Below, piece by piece: positions 32,805-40,743 of a stretch of DNA of 50,626 nt. Location: the NCBI RefSeq assembly GCF_947497005.1, contig NZ_CANMFF010000025.1, positions 1 to 50,626 on the forward strand, written 5' to 3'. Source of the DNA: an uncultured Ruegeria sp. (GTDB lineage Bacteria > Pseudomonadota > Alphaproteobacteria > Rhodobacterales > Rhodobacteraceae). The first letter of the stretch is position 1; each line of letters opens with the position of its first letter. The notes under the pieces are model-generated. The model had not been told where the DNA came from. It ran no database searches and worked only from the letters and a program-made list of their open reading frames with translations. Made by a program: the position numbers and the translations under genes.

Positions 32805-33254
32805 TTACAACGTATCGAGAGAAACTTTGACACGGTCCATAACAATAGAGGACGTGAACTTACTGACGTTTGACTCATCAAAGAAGAATTCTTGTGTAAA
32901 GGCCTCGTAGGCTTTGACGTCCTCAACGATCACGACCAGGATAAAATCAGCCTCGCCGGTTGTATAATAGCATTGCTGCACGCCCGGAGCGACCTTCATT
33001 TTTCGCTTGAATGAATCCAGGTGCAGTCGGCTTTCCCTTTCAAGCATGACCTGCACGATAACCGTCAATTCACGGCCCACCTTAGCCGGCGATAAGACCG
33101 CGATCTCGTTCTCGATCACACCGGTTTCCCGGAGTCGTTTTAGGCGTTTCTGCACTGCGGGAGGCGACAGTCCAATCTCATGTCCTATAGTGTCGGCTGT
33201 CAGCCGTGCATTTGATTGCACGAGGCGAAGAATCTCGAAATCTTTGTCGTCCAT
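32805..33254 (-). CDS. Lrp/AsnC family transcriptional regulator
   Basis: A 149-residue Lrp/AsnC regulator. The N-terminal helix-turn-helix (about 1-60) reads I-G-H-E-I-G-L-S-P-P-A-V-Q-K-R-L-K-R-L. The RAM ligand-binding domain (about 68-140) includes P-G-V-Q-Q-C-Y-Y-T-T-G-E-A-D-F-I-L-V-V. The family senses amino acids. The gene is divergent from the ABC importer across 207 bases and is thus the likely local regulator. An AsnC gene also accompanies ectoine utilisation clusters in roseobacters, which is suggestive but not proof of the same substrate. Confidence 0.92.
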   Translation of the reverse strand: MDDKDFEILRLVQSNARLTADTIGHEIGLSPPAVQKRLKRLRETGVIENEIAVLSPAKVGRELTVIVQVMLERESRLHLDSFKRKMKVAPGVQQCYYTTGEADFILVVIVEDVKAYEAFTQEFFFDESNVSKFTSSIVMDRVKVSLDTL

Positions 33255-33461
33255 AGCTTGGTGTATGATGAAGATTCAGATTGTGACAACATATTTAGTC
33301 ACGATTCTGGCAAATTTGACGAAATACATCACATTTGACCGATACACTGATGTGCATATTGAGGGCTTAACAAAAAATCGATGGCGCTCGGATAGCGAGG
33401 ACGGACCCTCAAGACTGCGCAATGTGGCGTGGGAATGTCCATCATCGGCATGGAGGTGAAT
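33255..33461. promoter_or_regulatory. Divergent promoter region asnC / ABC importer
   Basis: A 207-base AT-rich gap. A TTGACC at 33335-33340 with TATTGA at 33357-33362 (16-base spacing) is a possible promoter for the importer. GGAGGTG before 33462 is the ribosome site. AsnC-type sites are degenerate and none could be fixed. Confidence 0.35.
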
Positions 33462-34304
33462 ATGCCAACGAAGTTTACAACAACATTGATAGGAGCAAGC
33501 ATCGCGCTTGTAAGCACAACAGTCGCTGCTTTTGCCGGCCCGCTACAGGATCGCATCGATGCGGGTGAAACGATCCGCATTGGCTTTGCGAATATCCCAC
33601 TTTGGGGTTATCCGGATGAAGCTGGAAACGCAGATGGCTTTACCAATGACATCGCAATCGAAACGCTGGCGAAGATGGGTTTGACAAACGTCGAACCGGT
33701 TGTGACCGACTGGGGTGGGTTGATCCCCGGTCTGAAGGCCGAGCGTTTCGACCTGATCACCGGCGGCATGTATATCCTCAATTCACGATGCGAGAACGTG
33801 TCCTTTTCTGAACCAGTTGCGAAATCGGGCGACGGGGTTCTGGTTGCTGCAGGAAACCCAAAGAACATTCACAACTACTCTGACATTCTGGACGGCGGTC
33901 ACATCATGGTGACCGGTGCAGGTTACAACACTGTTGAAGCGGCCAAGAAAGTTGGAATTGATGATGCCCACCTGATGCAGGTACCAGGCCCCACCGAAAT
34001 GGTCGCGGCATTGAAAGCTGGTCGTGCAGACGCGGCGATTCTGACCTACTTCGAAGCATCCCACCTTGCCGATGATCACGAAGAGATCGAGCTTGGTGAT
34101 GCCTCAAAGATGCCAGATTGGAGCATGAATTTTGCTGCGATCGGGTTCCGTCATGAAGATCAGGATTTCCTTGCCAAGTTCAATGAAGCACTGGCTGGTT
34201 ACATCGGGACTGACGAGATGATGGCGAAAGTGGCCGATCATGAATACACCGAGAACCACCTGCCAGGCGACACTACCGCCGAATGGACCTGTGCAAACCG
34301 CTGA
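33462..34304 (+). CDS. Ehu-like ABC importer, periplasmic binding protein
   Basis: A 280-residue extracellular solute-binding protein of family 3 (amino-acid type). A signal peptide runs from M-P-T-K-F-T-T-T-L-I-G-A to about residue 27 (A-A-F-A-G). The mature protein has the family pattern G-F-A-N-I-P-L-W-G-Y, then N-A-D-G-F-T-N-D-I-A. Later features include I-T-G-G-M-Y-I and an R-A-D-A-A-I-L-T motif. It resembles EhuB, the ectoine/hydroxyectoine binding protein. GGAGGTG precedes the start. It leads an operon of two permeases and an ATPase. Ligand specificity cannot be proven without comparing the aromatic-cage residues. Confidence 0.85.
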   Translation: MPTKFTTTLIGASIALVSTTVAAFAGPLQDRIDAGETIRIGFANIPLWGYPDEAGNADGFTNDIAIETLAKMGLTNVEPVVTDWGGLIPGLKAERFDLITGGMYILNSRCENVSFSEPVAKSGDGVLVAAGNPKNIHNYSDILDGGHIMVTGAGYNTVEAAKKVGIDDAHLMQVPGPTEMVAALKAGRADAAILTYFEASHLADDHEEIELGDASKMPDWSMNFAAIGFRHEDQDFLAKFNEALAGYIGTDEMMAKVADHEYTENHLPGDTTAEWTCANR

Positions 34305-34330
34305 AGTCTCGGAAACAATCCATTGATTGC

Positions 34331-34356
34331 TGTGGCAGGCTGATCGGCCTGCCACA
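34331..34356 (+). promoter_or_regulatory. Intercistronic hairpin between binding protein and permease
   Basis: A perfect 10-base-pair inverted repeat (TGTGGCAGGC / GCCTGCCACA) with a 6-base loop lies between the binding-protein and permease genes. There is no real T-run after it. Such hairpins usually stabilise the upstream mRNA or partly stop transcription, so that binding protein exceeds permease. Confidence 0.7.
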
Positions 34357-34388
34357 CTCTTTGTACACCAGACAACTCGGGTGGCTTC

Positions 34389-35054
34389 ATGAGCTTTTTT
34401 GAATTTGTCAGCGTTTATTGGCCGCGTTTGTTGACAGGAACCGGTATCACAGTTGCGCAATTTTTCCTGTCCGCCATTTTTGCCGTTCTCCTCTCTTTGG
34501 CGTTTGGCTTGATGAAGATGTCGAGCAACCGCGCTGTAAAGGGCTTTGCAGTCACCTACATTGAAATCTTCCGGGGTACTTCGCTTTTGGTCCAGCTGTA
34601 CTGGATCTTCTTTGTCTTGCCTCTATTTGGTGTGACCCTTGAGAAGTTCACCGCTGGTTATGTAGCGATCGCCATGAACACCGGTGCATACGGCGCCGAA
34701 TTGGTACGGGGCGGCATTTTGGCAGTACCAAAGGGCCAGTGGGAGGCGGCAACCGCGATAAACATGAGCCCGGCCAAACGCATGTGGAGGATCATTCTAC
34801 CGCAGGCCTTGGTGAACATGTTGCCACCCTGGGGGAATTTGATGATCGAAGTTCTGAAAGGCACAGCTCTTGTGTCTCTGATCTCGGTCGCTGACCTGAT
34901 GTTCCAGGCCAAGCAGATCAACGCAAGCACTTACCTCTCCGCTCAGATTTTCGGCACAGCATTGATCATTTATTACATCCTCGCCCGGTTCATGCTGACC
35001 CCTTTCATGCGCTGGCTGGAAGCGTTCATGTCACGCAAGCTCGGAAAGGCATAA
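34389..35054 (+). CDS. Amino-acid-type ABC permease (EhuC-like)
   Basis: A 221-residue inner-membrane permease of the His/Glu/Gln family. It has five or so hydrophobic segments. The cytoplasmic loop (EAA motif region) reads Q-W-E-A-A-T-A-I-N-M-S and continues to I-I-L-P-Q-A-L near residues 117-140; it contacts the ATPase. R-G-T-S-L-L-V-Q-L-Y-W near residue 60 is typical. The next permease follows after 3 bases. Together they form a heterodimeric channel. It resembles EhuC by operon order. Intact. Confidence 0.88.
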   Translation: MSFFEFVSVYWPRLLTGTGITVAQFFLSAIFAVLLSLAFGLMKMSSNRAVKGFAVTYIEIFRGTSLLVQLYWIFFVLPLFGVTLEKFTAGYVAIAMNTGAYGAELVRGGILAVPKGQWEAATAINMSPAKRMWRIILPQALVNMLPPWGNLMIEVLKGTALVSLISVADLMFQAKQINASTYLSAQIFGTALIIYYILARFMLTPFMRWLEAFMSRKLGKA

Positions 35055-35057
35055 CCA

Positions 35058-35759
35058 ATGTTTGACTGGCTTTTTACAGATGACTGGTTTCCGAAATTTG
35101 ACTGGCGATGGGATTTTGCCTGGGAAATCCTGCCCCGGCTTCTTGAGGCTACGCTGAACACTCTGATTGCAGCGGCGGCCGGCTATCTGATCGCTCTGGT
35201 CGTTGGTCTGTTCCTGGCGCTTGCGCAGCGTACCAATTACCGCACGGTGACGTTTGCGGTACGCGAATTTGTCGAATTCGTGCGGTCGACACCGTTGTTG
35301 CTTCAGATCTTCTTCATTTTCTACGTCGGCCCTCAATTCGGCGTCACGCTCAGCCCTTGGGTTTCTGGAATGATCGCCATCGGGCTGCACTATTCGTGCT
35401 ATCTTTCCGAAGTCTATCGCGGCGGCATTGAAAGCGTACCGAAAGGGCAATGGGAAGCTGCGACTGCACTGAATATGTCGACCCTGCAAACCTATAAACG
35501 CGTTGTGATCCCGCAAGCGATCCCTCCGGCCATTGCAGGTCTCGGCAACTATCTTGTCGGCATCTTCAAAGATACGCCGATGCTTTCAGTGATCGGGGTA
35601 GCAGAACTGATCCACACCGCAAATGCCATCGGTTCCGAGACCTGGCGCTATCTGGAGGCATATACAATGGTGGGAATCATCTTTTTGGTGCTTTCGCTGC
35701 CCGCCGCTGGTCTAATCCGCGCGTTCGAAGGTTTCGTGCGCCGCAAATTGGGAATGTAA
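35058..35759 (+). CDS. Amino-acid-type ABC permease (EhuD-like)
   Basis: A 233-residue inner-membrane permease of the same family as the preceding gene. The motif F-V-R-S-T-P-L-L-L-Q-I-F-F-I near residue 75 and the EAA-loop Q-W-E-A-A-T-A-L-N-M-S with V-I-P-Q-A-I-P-P-A-I near 130-160 are clear. The N-terminus has an unusual aromatic start (M-F-D-W-L-F-T-D-D-W-F), as seen in EhuD-type proteins. It is coupled to both neighbours with gaps of 3 bases and 1 base. It pairs with the permease at 34389. Confidence 0.88.
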   Translation: MFDWLFTDDWFPKFDWRWDFAWEILPRLLEATLNTLIAAAAGYLIALVVGLFLALAQRTNYRTVTFAVREFVEFVRSTPLLLQIFFIFYVGPQFGVTLSPWVSGMIAIGLHYSCYLSEVYRGGIESVPKGQWEAATALNMSTLQTYKRVVIPQAIPPAIAGLGNYLVGIFKDTPMLSVIGVAELIHTANAIGSETWRYLEAYTMVGIIFLVLSLPAAGLIRAFEGFVRRKLGM

Positions 35760-35760
35760 T

Positions 35761-36576
35761 ATGGAAGACATGTCAGCTTTTCCGCTGGAGATCACCGGCG
35801 AAGATGTACCAATGGTAAGTTTCAGAAAAGTGCGAAAAGCCTATGGATCGCTGGTGGTGCTGGACAATCTGGATCTGGATGTGGCGGCCGGTGAGATGGT
35901 GACGATCATCGGACCTTCGGGATCAGGAAAAACCACCGTTCTACGCATGCTGATGACGCTTGAACAGATCAACGGCGGCGTAATCTATGTAGACGGCCAA
36001 CCGCTTACCCATATGTCCAAAGGCGGAACTCTTGTACCCGCAAACCAACGGCACCTGCGCAAACGGCGCGCCGATATCGGCATGTGCTTTCAGCATTTCA
36101 ATTTGTTCCCGCATATGACGGCACTGGAAAATTGCATGGAAGGTCCTGTGCAGGTTCTAGGTCTGCCCAAGGCCGAAGCGCGCGCTCGGTCCGAAGAACT
36201 GCTGGAACTGGTCGGCATGATCGACAAGAAAGACCAGCATCCCTCCCGCTTGTCAGGTGGTCAGCAACAGCGGGTCGCCATTGCCCGCGCGCTGGCGATG
36301 CGCCCCAAGGTGATGCTGTTTGACGAAGTCACTTCCGCGCTGGATCCAGAAGTGATCGGTGAGGTTACAAATGTCATCCGCAAGCTGGTGTCGGAACACA
36401 ATCTGACCATGCTCATGGTGACCCACCAAATGGGCTTCGCCCGCGATATCTCGGATCGGGTGTGTTTTTTCTATGACGGCAAGATTGAGGAACAGGGTAA
36501 GCCTGCAGACCTGTTCGGCAATCCTAAGAGGGAGCGAACCCAGCAATTTCTGAGCGCCGTCAAAGAAGCAGTATAA
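35761..36576 (+). CDS. ABC importer ATP-binding protein (EhuA-like)
   Basis: A 271-residue ATPase. Walker A G-P-S-G-S-G-K-T-T is at residues 51-59, the signature L-S-G-G-Q-Q-Q-R at about 163-170, and Walker B V-M-L-F-D-E at about 183-188. The switch His is in V-T-H-Q-M-G. It drives uptake through the two permeases from the cytoplasmic face. The N-terminal 18 residues are an extension before the usual start of the domain. It begins one base after the preceding stop codon and is followed 12 bases later by a racemase-superfamily enzyme, so uptake and first-step metabolism are co-transcribed. Confidence 0.92.
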   Translation: MEDMSAFPLEITGEDVPMVSFRKVRKAYGSLVVLDNLDLDVAAGEMVTIIGPSGSGKTTVLRMLMTLEQINGGVIYVDGQPLTHMSKGGTLVPANQRHLRKRRADIGMCFQHFNLFPHMTALENCMEGPVQVLGLPKAEARARSEELLELVGMIDKKDQHPSRLSGGQQQRVAIARALAMRPKVMLFDEVTSALDPEVIGEVTNVIRKLVSEHNLTMLMVTHQMGFARDISDRVCFFYDGKIEEQGKPADLFGNPKRERTQQFLSAVKEAV

Positions 36577-36588
36577 GGAGCGGCCTGA

Positions 36589-37380
36589 ATGTTCAAACCC
36601 GGAGATAAAGTCAGATCGAAAGATTGGAATCCGGTTCTGGATGCCGGACGGCACCATAGGGCCAGGCTTGGGTTTATCCTGATGTCCACCGATCTGGCCG
36701 CAGAGGCCGATTTTTTCGACATGGTTCCCGAAGGGGTGGCAGTACACATCACGCGTCTCAAGACCGAAGACTATACCACCAATGAAACCCTTGCCCGCCA
36801 CATTGATCACATGGCCGAGGCCGCCGCACGCATTCAACCCGACCTGAAACCTGATGTTGTCAGCTATTCCTGTACCAGCGGATCGATTGTCATCGGTGAG
36901 AACCGGGTGATGGCCGAAATCAGCAAAGGCGCCCCCTGGGCACGGCCCATGTGTCTGGTGCAGGGAGTGCTGGACGCATTGAACGAACTGGGAGTGAAAA
37001 AACTGGTGGTAGGCACTCCCTATCTGGATGAAGTAAACACAGCCGAGGCCGAGTACCTTCTGGAAAAAGGGTATGAGGTTCTGGATATTCAAGGGCTCAA
37101 TCTGGCGACCGGCACCGAGATGGGGCAGGTTACACCCGAGTTCTGGAAAAGATTTGCTATTGCCATCGACAGGCCCGACGCGGATGTGATTTTCCTGAGC
37201 TGCGGTGGCATTCGTTCGCTGGAAGTGGTGGCCGAGATTGAAGAGGCAGTCGGAAAACCGGTCATCACCTCAAATCAGGCACAATTCTGGAGTTGCCTCA
37301 GACGCGCCGGAATTACGGACGAGTTGGATGGGTTTGGTCAGATATTCTCGCGTAAAGGTATTTCGTTGTTGCCTGGCTGA
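36589..37380 (+). CDS. Asp/Glu racemase-superfamily enzyme, EutA/maleate isomerase-like (1)
   Basis: A 263-residue enzyme of the aspartate/glutamate racemase superfamily, in the maleate isomerase / arylmalonate decarboxylase / EutA group. The two catalytic cysteines are visible in Y-S-C-T-S-G-S near residue 90 and L-S-C-G-G-I-R-S near residue 205. K-D-W-N-P-V-L-D and R-L-G-F-I near the start match EutA-type proteins. EutA acts in hydroxyectoine utilisation, with EutB and EutC. Here it is the last gene of the importer operon. A second member lies at 40744, so two such steps or two isomers may be handled. Substrate unknown. Confidence 0.82.
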   Translation: MFKPGDKVRSKDWNPVLDAGRHHRARLGFILMSTDLAAEADFFDMVPEGVAVHITRLKTEDYTTNETLARHIDHMAEAAARIQPDLKPDVVSYSCTSGSIVIGENRVMAEISKGAPWARPMCLVQGVLDALNELGVKKLVVGTPYLDEVNTAEAEYLLEKGYEVLDIQGLNLATGTEMGQVTPEFWKRFAIAIDRPDADVIFLSCGGIRSLEVVAEIEEAVGKPVITSNQAQFWSCLRRAGITDELDGFGQIFSRKGISLLPG

Positions 37381-37437
37381 CAGTGCGGTGTGAGCCACGA
37401 ACGTTGTCCGTTTTCCGAAACGCACGCCACTCTGGCA

Positions 37438-37809
37438 TCAGTACTCCTCAGCCTTGTGACCAAAAAACACCTTTGTCACTTCTTCATGAACATCCCAAGT
37501 CACGCGGGTACCGTCACGAACGAACAATGTATCGCCAGGGCTCAACTCGCGAGATTCGCCGTCATCGTGGCGTGTGATACGACAGTGTCCGGACAGGATG
37601 GTCATCAACTCGTCACCCTGTTCGGTACATTCCACCGCACCAGCCGTACAGCGCCAGATACCAAACCGCGTCGTGTGACCTACCCCACCTAGATCAATCC
37701 GACCATAAGTTTTGGGTGCACCCTTCGTGATGCGATAGTCACTTTCAGGATTGTCGAAAGACCAGAGTTCCAGCTCACCGACATCGTCCCCAGGTTGATA
37801 TTTAAACAT
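37438..37809 (-). CDS. Cupin domain protein
   Basis: A 123-residue single-domain cupin. E-L-M-T-I-L-S-G-H-C and L-S-P-G-D-T-L-F-V are the two family blocks. The metal-binding histidines of enzymatic cupins are largely absent (only the H of S-G-H-C is visible in the first block), so it may bind ligand rather than metal. It resembles the DUF861 / ureidoglycine-aminohydrolase-like cupins. The start at 37809 follows AAGGAT. It is 10 bases after the M24 gene and the last gene of the gntR-M24-cupin operon, convergent with the racemase-like gene. Confidence 0.75.
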   Translation of the reverse strand: MFKYQPGDDVGELELWSFDNPESDYRITKGAPKTYGRIDLGGVGHTTRFGIWRCTAGAVECTEQGDELMTILSGHCRITRHDDGESRELSPGDTLFVRDGTRVTWDVHEEVTKVFFGHKAEEY

Positions 37810-37819
37810 CGTGTATCCT

Positions 37820-38986
37820 TCAGATAACAGGCAGGTCAGGCGATGCACGCGTCGTTAGCAGACGTCCGCCGGTGGGTGTTACAACGATGTTCTCTTCGTG
37901 GACCATCATCAATCCATCGCCATAGGACAACGACGGTTCCAGGGTCAGAACCATGTTTGCCTTCAGCTCGGTTGTATCAAATGCGGCATGTGATGGCTGC
38001 TCAGTCAACTGCATGCCAAGACCGTGTCCAAGCCGCCCGATATCACCACCGCTATCGTCCATCTCGGCAATCACATGTGACATGGCCCGGAACAAGTCGC
38101 GGCAGGTAGAGCCCGGTCGCGCCGCAACTATTCCAGCCTCGGTCGCACGCCATAACACATCATAGGCGCGTCGCGCGTCATCATCCGCCTGGCCAATCGC
38201 CCAATTCCGGTCGAAGTCACAAAAATATCCGTCCCAGGTGCAACCGGTGTCGATCATCAGAATATCGCCCGCCTGCAAAGGACGTTGGGATGGTGGCGAG
38301 ATCACATCGGAATATCCACCGGGGGCCGCCCCGCCGACAACATAAGGCGCGTCGTCCGCCCCTTGCGCCAACGCTTCGCGGCGGAATTGGCGAAATACAT
38401 GGTCGAGCGGCATACCCTCGGACATGATCTCGGGTACGCGGGCGAAACTGGCTGAACCGATGCCGCAGATATGGGCAAGCTTCTTAATTTCGGCCCCGGA
38501 TTTAACCATGCGCAATCCCTGAACCAACCCCGTGGCATCGCCGATTTGTAATCCAGGCAGCCGCGCAATCAGGCGCTCCCAGTCTCCCAGTGGCATGCGC
38601 AACCCCGTCTCATGTCCTTTCATCACGCCTATCTTTTCGCGACGTGACGCATAAGGAGACAGCAGTTCTGTCAAAAGACTGATCCCGTCATCGTCGGGCG
38701 CTGGTGCGCTCCAGGTGCGGATGTCGTCAAGCCAGGAACGGCGCATCAACTCGGCACCGATCTCAGGAATTATGGCGATGGGCTTGCCTTCAGCCGGGAC
38801 AAACAGAAACCAGGGCCGTGTTGGGCTTTGCCAAAACAATGTGTGAAAGCCACTGAAATAGCGCACGTCCGGTTCGCTCATCAGTAGCAGCCCTGCCAGA
38901 CCTTGTTCCGCCATCAATATCTGCGCGCTTGCGGTACGCGCCTCAAACTCGGCATTGGGAAATCCGCGTTTCAACGTATCAGCCAT
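37820..38986 (-). CDS. M24 family metallohydrolase (full metal site)
   Basis: A 388-residue Xaa-Pro-peptidase-like protein. A creatinase-type N-terminal domain (15-155) is followed by a pita-bread catalytic domain (165-385). All five metal ligands are present: D246 (M-I-D-T-G), D257 (F-C-D-F-D), H321 (L-G-H-G-L-G), E350 (L-T-L-E-P-S) and E364 (H-E-E-N-I-V-V-T). It is therefore a true dinuclear metal hydrolase, in contrast with the M24 protein at 4799. It sits in an operon with the GntR regulator and the cupin, opposite the PhyH gene. It probably cleaves an amide, dipeptide or N-acyl bond in the imported compound. Confidence 0.87.
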   Translation of the reverse strand: MADTLKRGFPNAEFEARTASAQILMAEQGLAGLLLMSEPDVRYFSGFHTLFWQSPTRPWFLFVPAEGKPIAIIPEIGAELMRRSWLDDIRTWSAPAPDDDGISLLTELLSPYASRREKIGVMKGHETGLRMPLGDWERLIARLPGLQIGDATGLVQGLRMVKSGAEIKKLAHICGIGSASFARVPEIMSEGMPLDHVFRQFRREALAQGADDAPYVVGGAAPGGYSDVISPPSQRPLQAGDILMIDTGCTWDGYFCDFDRNWAIGQADDDARRAYDVLWRATEAGIVAARPGSTCRDLFRAMSHVIAEMDDSGGDIGRLGHGLGMQLTEQPSHAAFDTTELKANMVLTLEPSLSYGDGLMMVHEENIVVTPTGGRLLTTRASPDLPVI

Positions 38987-39018
38987 TTCTCACCCTTTCA
39001 TTCCCCGATGTCACCGCC

Positions 39019-39765
39019 TTAGACCTCTTGATTGACGAATGCCCGGGCGGAAAACTCAGCCAATTCGCCGCGCCACATCTGAAGACCGATACAAAACGGC
39101 ACATCTTCGGTGTCACGGATTACTTGTTCCAGCTCAATTCCCGCATGGTTCTGGGGCAGGCCAAGCAGCTCTGATTCTTTAGCATTCATTCCGCGCATGC
39201 GGATCGTGATGTTACCGATCTGGGCACTTGTTGCGTAGTATTGTTCAAGCAATCTTGTCGTCGATTGCCGCAGATCATGGCCTAAAAGATCGGGGCATCG
39301 ACTAGCAATGACATGTTCGGTTTCCACGAAGATCGCGTGCCCGCCCATCCGAAACAATCGTGTGTAGCCGAACAATCCCTCATCCGGCGAGATATCAAGC
39401 AACCGTGCCAATCGCGCATCGGCCGGACATGTCCAACTGGCGATCACTTCGATTTCAAGATCCGTGCCATCTGCTAGCGCATCAGCGGCAAAACTGATCT
39501 TGCGACTGATATCGTAAGTCAGCCGCGGCGGAGAGACGAAACGTCCACGCCTTTGTTCGCTATAAGCCAGCCCCTCCATTTCCAACGCCTCAAGCGCCCG
39601 TCGGGCCGTCATTCTGCTGACGCCGTGTTGTTCTGCGATCATGCGCTCGGACGGCAGGGCCGTGTGTTCCGGCAGGGTCCCGTCAACAATATTCTGGCGA
39701 AGTGCATCGACAATTTGCCTGAAACGTGGAGCAACAGGTGCGTCAGAGAGGTGTGGCTGGGTCAA
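39019..39765 (-). CDS. GntR/HutC family regulator
   Basis: A 248-residue GntR regulator of the HutC subfamily. The N-terminal winged helix (about 12-80) reads L-P-S-E-R-M-I-A-E-Q-H-G-V-S-R-M-T-A-R-R-A-L. A UTRA effector domain (about 95-240) contains G-Y-T-R-L-F-R near residue 134 and E-T-E-H-V. It heads the minus-strand operon with the M24 and cupin genes. Two TGGTATATACCA sites lie in the gap to the divergent phyH gene. It almost certainly represses both units until a pathway intermediate binds. Confidence 0.92.
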   Translation of the reverse strand: MTQPHLSDAPVAPRFRQIVDALRQNIVDGTLPEHTALPSERMIAEQHGVSRMTARRALEALEMEGLAYSEQRRGRFVSPPRLTYDISRKISFAADALADGTDLEIEVIASWTCPADARLARLLDISPDEGLFGYTRLFRMGGHAIFVETEHVIASRCPDLLGHDLRQSTTRLLEQYYATSAQIGNITIRMRGMNAKESELLGLPQNHAGIELEQVIRDTEDVPFCIGLQMWRGELAEFSARAFVNQEV

Positions 39766-39810
39766 GTGCAGTGCTTCTTTTGTAAGATTTTTCTTTGTGT
39801 AACACTGCCT

Positions 39811-39848
39811 CTGGTATATACCAAGAATTAATCTGGTATATACCAGAT
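39811..39848. promoter_or_regulatory. Double GntR operator between gntR and phyH
   Basis: Two copies of CTGGTATATACCA start at 39811 and 39833 (22 bases, about two helical turns, apart). The second is within a perfect 18-base palindrome, ATCTGGTATATACCAGAT, at 39831-39848. The GT-N-TA-N-AC core is the known HutC/GntR operator shape. The site lies immediately upstream of the phyH ribosome site. Confidence 0.88.
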
Positions 39849-39871
39849 TCTTGGTTGGGAGGATTTCGAAA

Positions 39872-40738
39872 ATGACACTGACGAAGGATCAGAAAGACCA
39901 GTTCTGGCGCGATGGAGTTTTGGTGGTCGAAGATGCTGTAACCGCAGATCAGCTAGCCGATCTGCGCCACGTATTTAAGCAATGGGTGGACGAAAGCCGC
40001 GCGCATCAGGACGATTATGGCGAAACACTGGACGGACGTCCGCGATTTGATCTGCAGCCCGGTCATACTGCTGAAGTACCGGGTCTGCGTCGGGTGCAGT
40101 CGCCCGAAGAAATCTCAGAGGTTTTTGCCGATACAATGCGCAACGCCAGAACCGTCGAACTTTGTGCCGAGCTGATCGGGCCGGGAATTCGGTTTCATCA
40201 TGGCAAGGTCAACTCCAAGCTTCCGGGAACAGCAACCGAGGTTAAATGGCATCAGGATTTCCCGTTCGAGCCGATGACCAACCAAGACATGATTACGTGT
40301 CTTCTCTTCATCGATGACGTTACCTTAGAAAATGGTCCGCTGGAAGTGATCCCGGGATCACACAAAGGGCCCATCCATTCCCATTGGCATAATGGCACCT
40401 TTACCGGAGCAGTCGCCTCGGAAGTGATGGAGGGACGCGACGGCGAGATAGTCAAATGTACCGGCAAGGCAGGGTCGGTCTGCCTGATGCACGCCTGCCT
40501 GTTACACGGCTCGGCACCCAATCTGTCAGATCAGCCACGTACGCTGTACATTGCTACCTACTACGCTGAAGACGCAATCGAACTCAGCCCGAACCACCTG
40601 CCCAGCACATTGACGCATGAACTGGTCCGCGGTCAGGCCTCGGGGCGGGTGCGTTGCTCGTCTTATGAGATGGAGCTTCCTGAAGTCCCGGATGGCACAT
40701 CGTTCTTCGCGCAGCAGGAAGCAACCGAGGTCGGGTAA
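39872..40738 (+). CDS. Phytanoyl-CoA dioxygenase family (Fe/2-oxoglutarate) hydroxylase
   Basis: A 288-residue PhyH-family oxygenase. The iron ligands are H127 and D129 (W-H-Q-D-F) and H212 (L-L-H-G-S-A-P). G-P-L-E-V-I-P-G-S-H near residue 161 is the family signature. The family hydroxylates small molecules using O2 and 2-oxoglutarate; ectoine hydroxylase EctD belongs to it, but the EctD-specific block around the metal site is not seen. GGGAGG precedes ATG. It is first in a five-gene plus-strand unit under the GntR operator, so its product probably enters the flavoenzyme and PLP steps that follow. Confidence 0.87.
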   Translation: MTLTKDQKDQFWRDGVLVVEDAVTADQLADLRHVFKQWVDESRAHQDDYGETLDGRPRFDLQPGHTAEVPGLRRVQSPEEISEVFADTMRNARTVELCAELIGPGIRFHHGKVNSKLPGTATEVKWHQDFPFEPMTNQDMITCLLFIDDVTLENGPLEVIPGSHKGPIHSHWHNGTFTGAVASEVMEGRDGEIVKCTGKAGSVCLMHACLLHGSAPNLSDQPRTLYIATYYAEDAIELSPNHLPSTLTHELVRGQASGRVRCSSYEMELPEVPDGTSFFAQQEATEVG

Positions 40739-40743
40739 CGAAC

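Noticed and set aside
36589..37380. Calling the 32.8-47.9 kb locus an ectoine utilisation cluster
   Set aside because: The cyclodeaminase EutC, the deacetylase DoeB and a standard EutB are not present, so only a resemblance is claimed.
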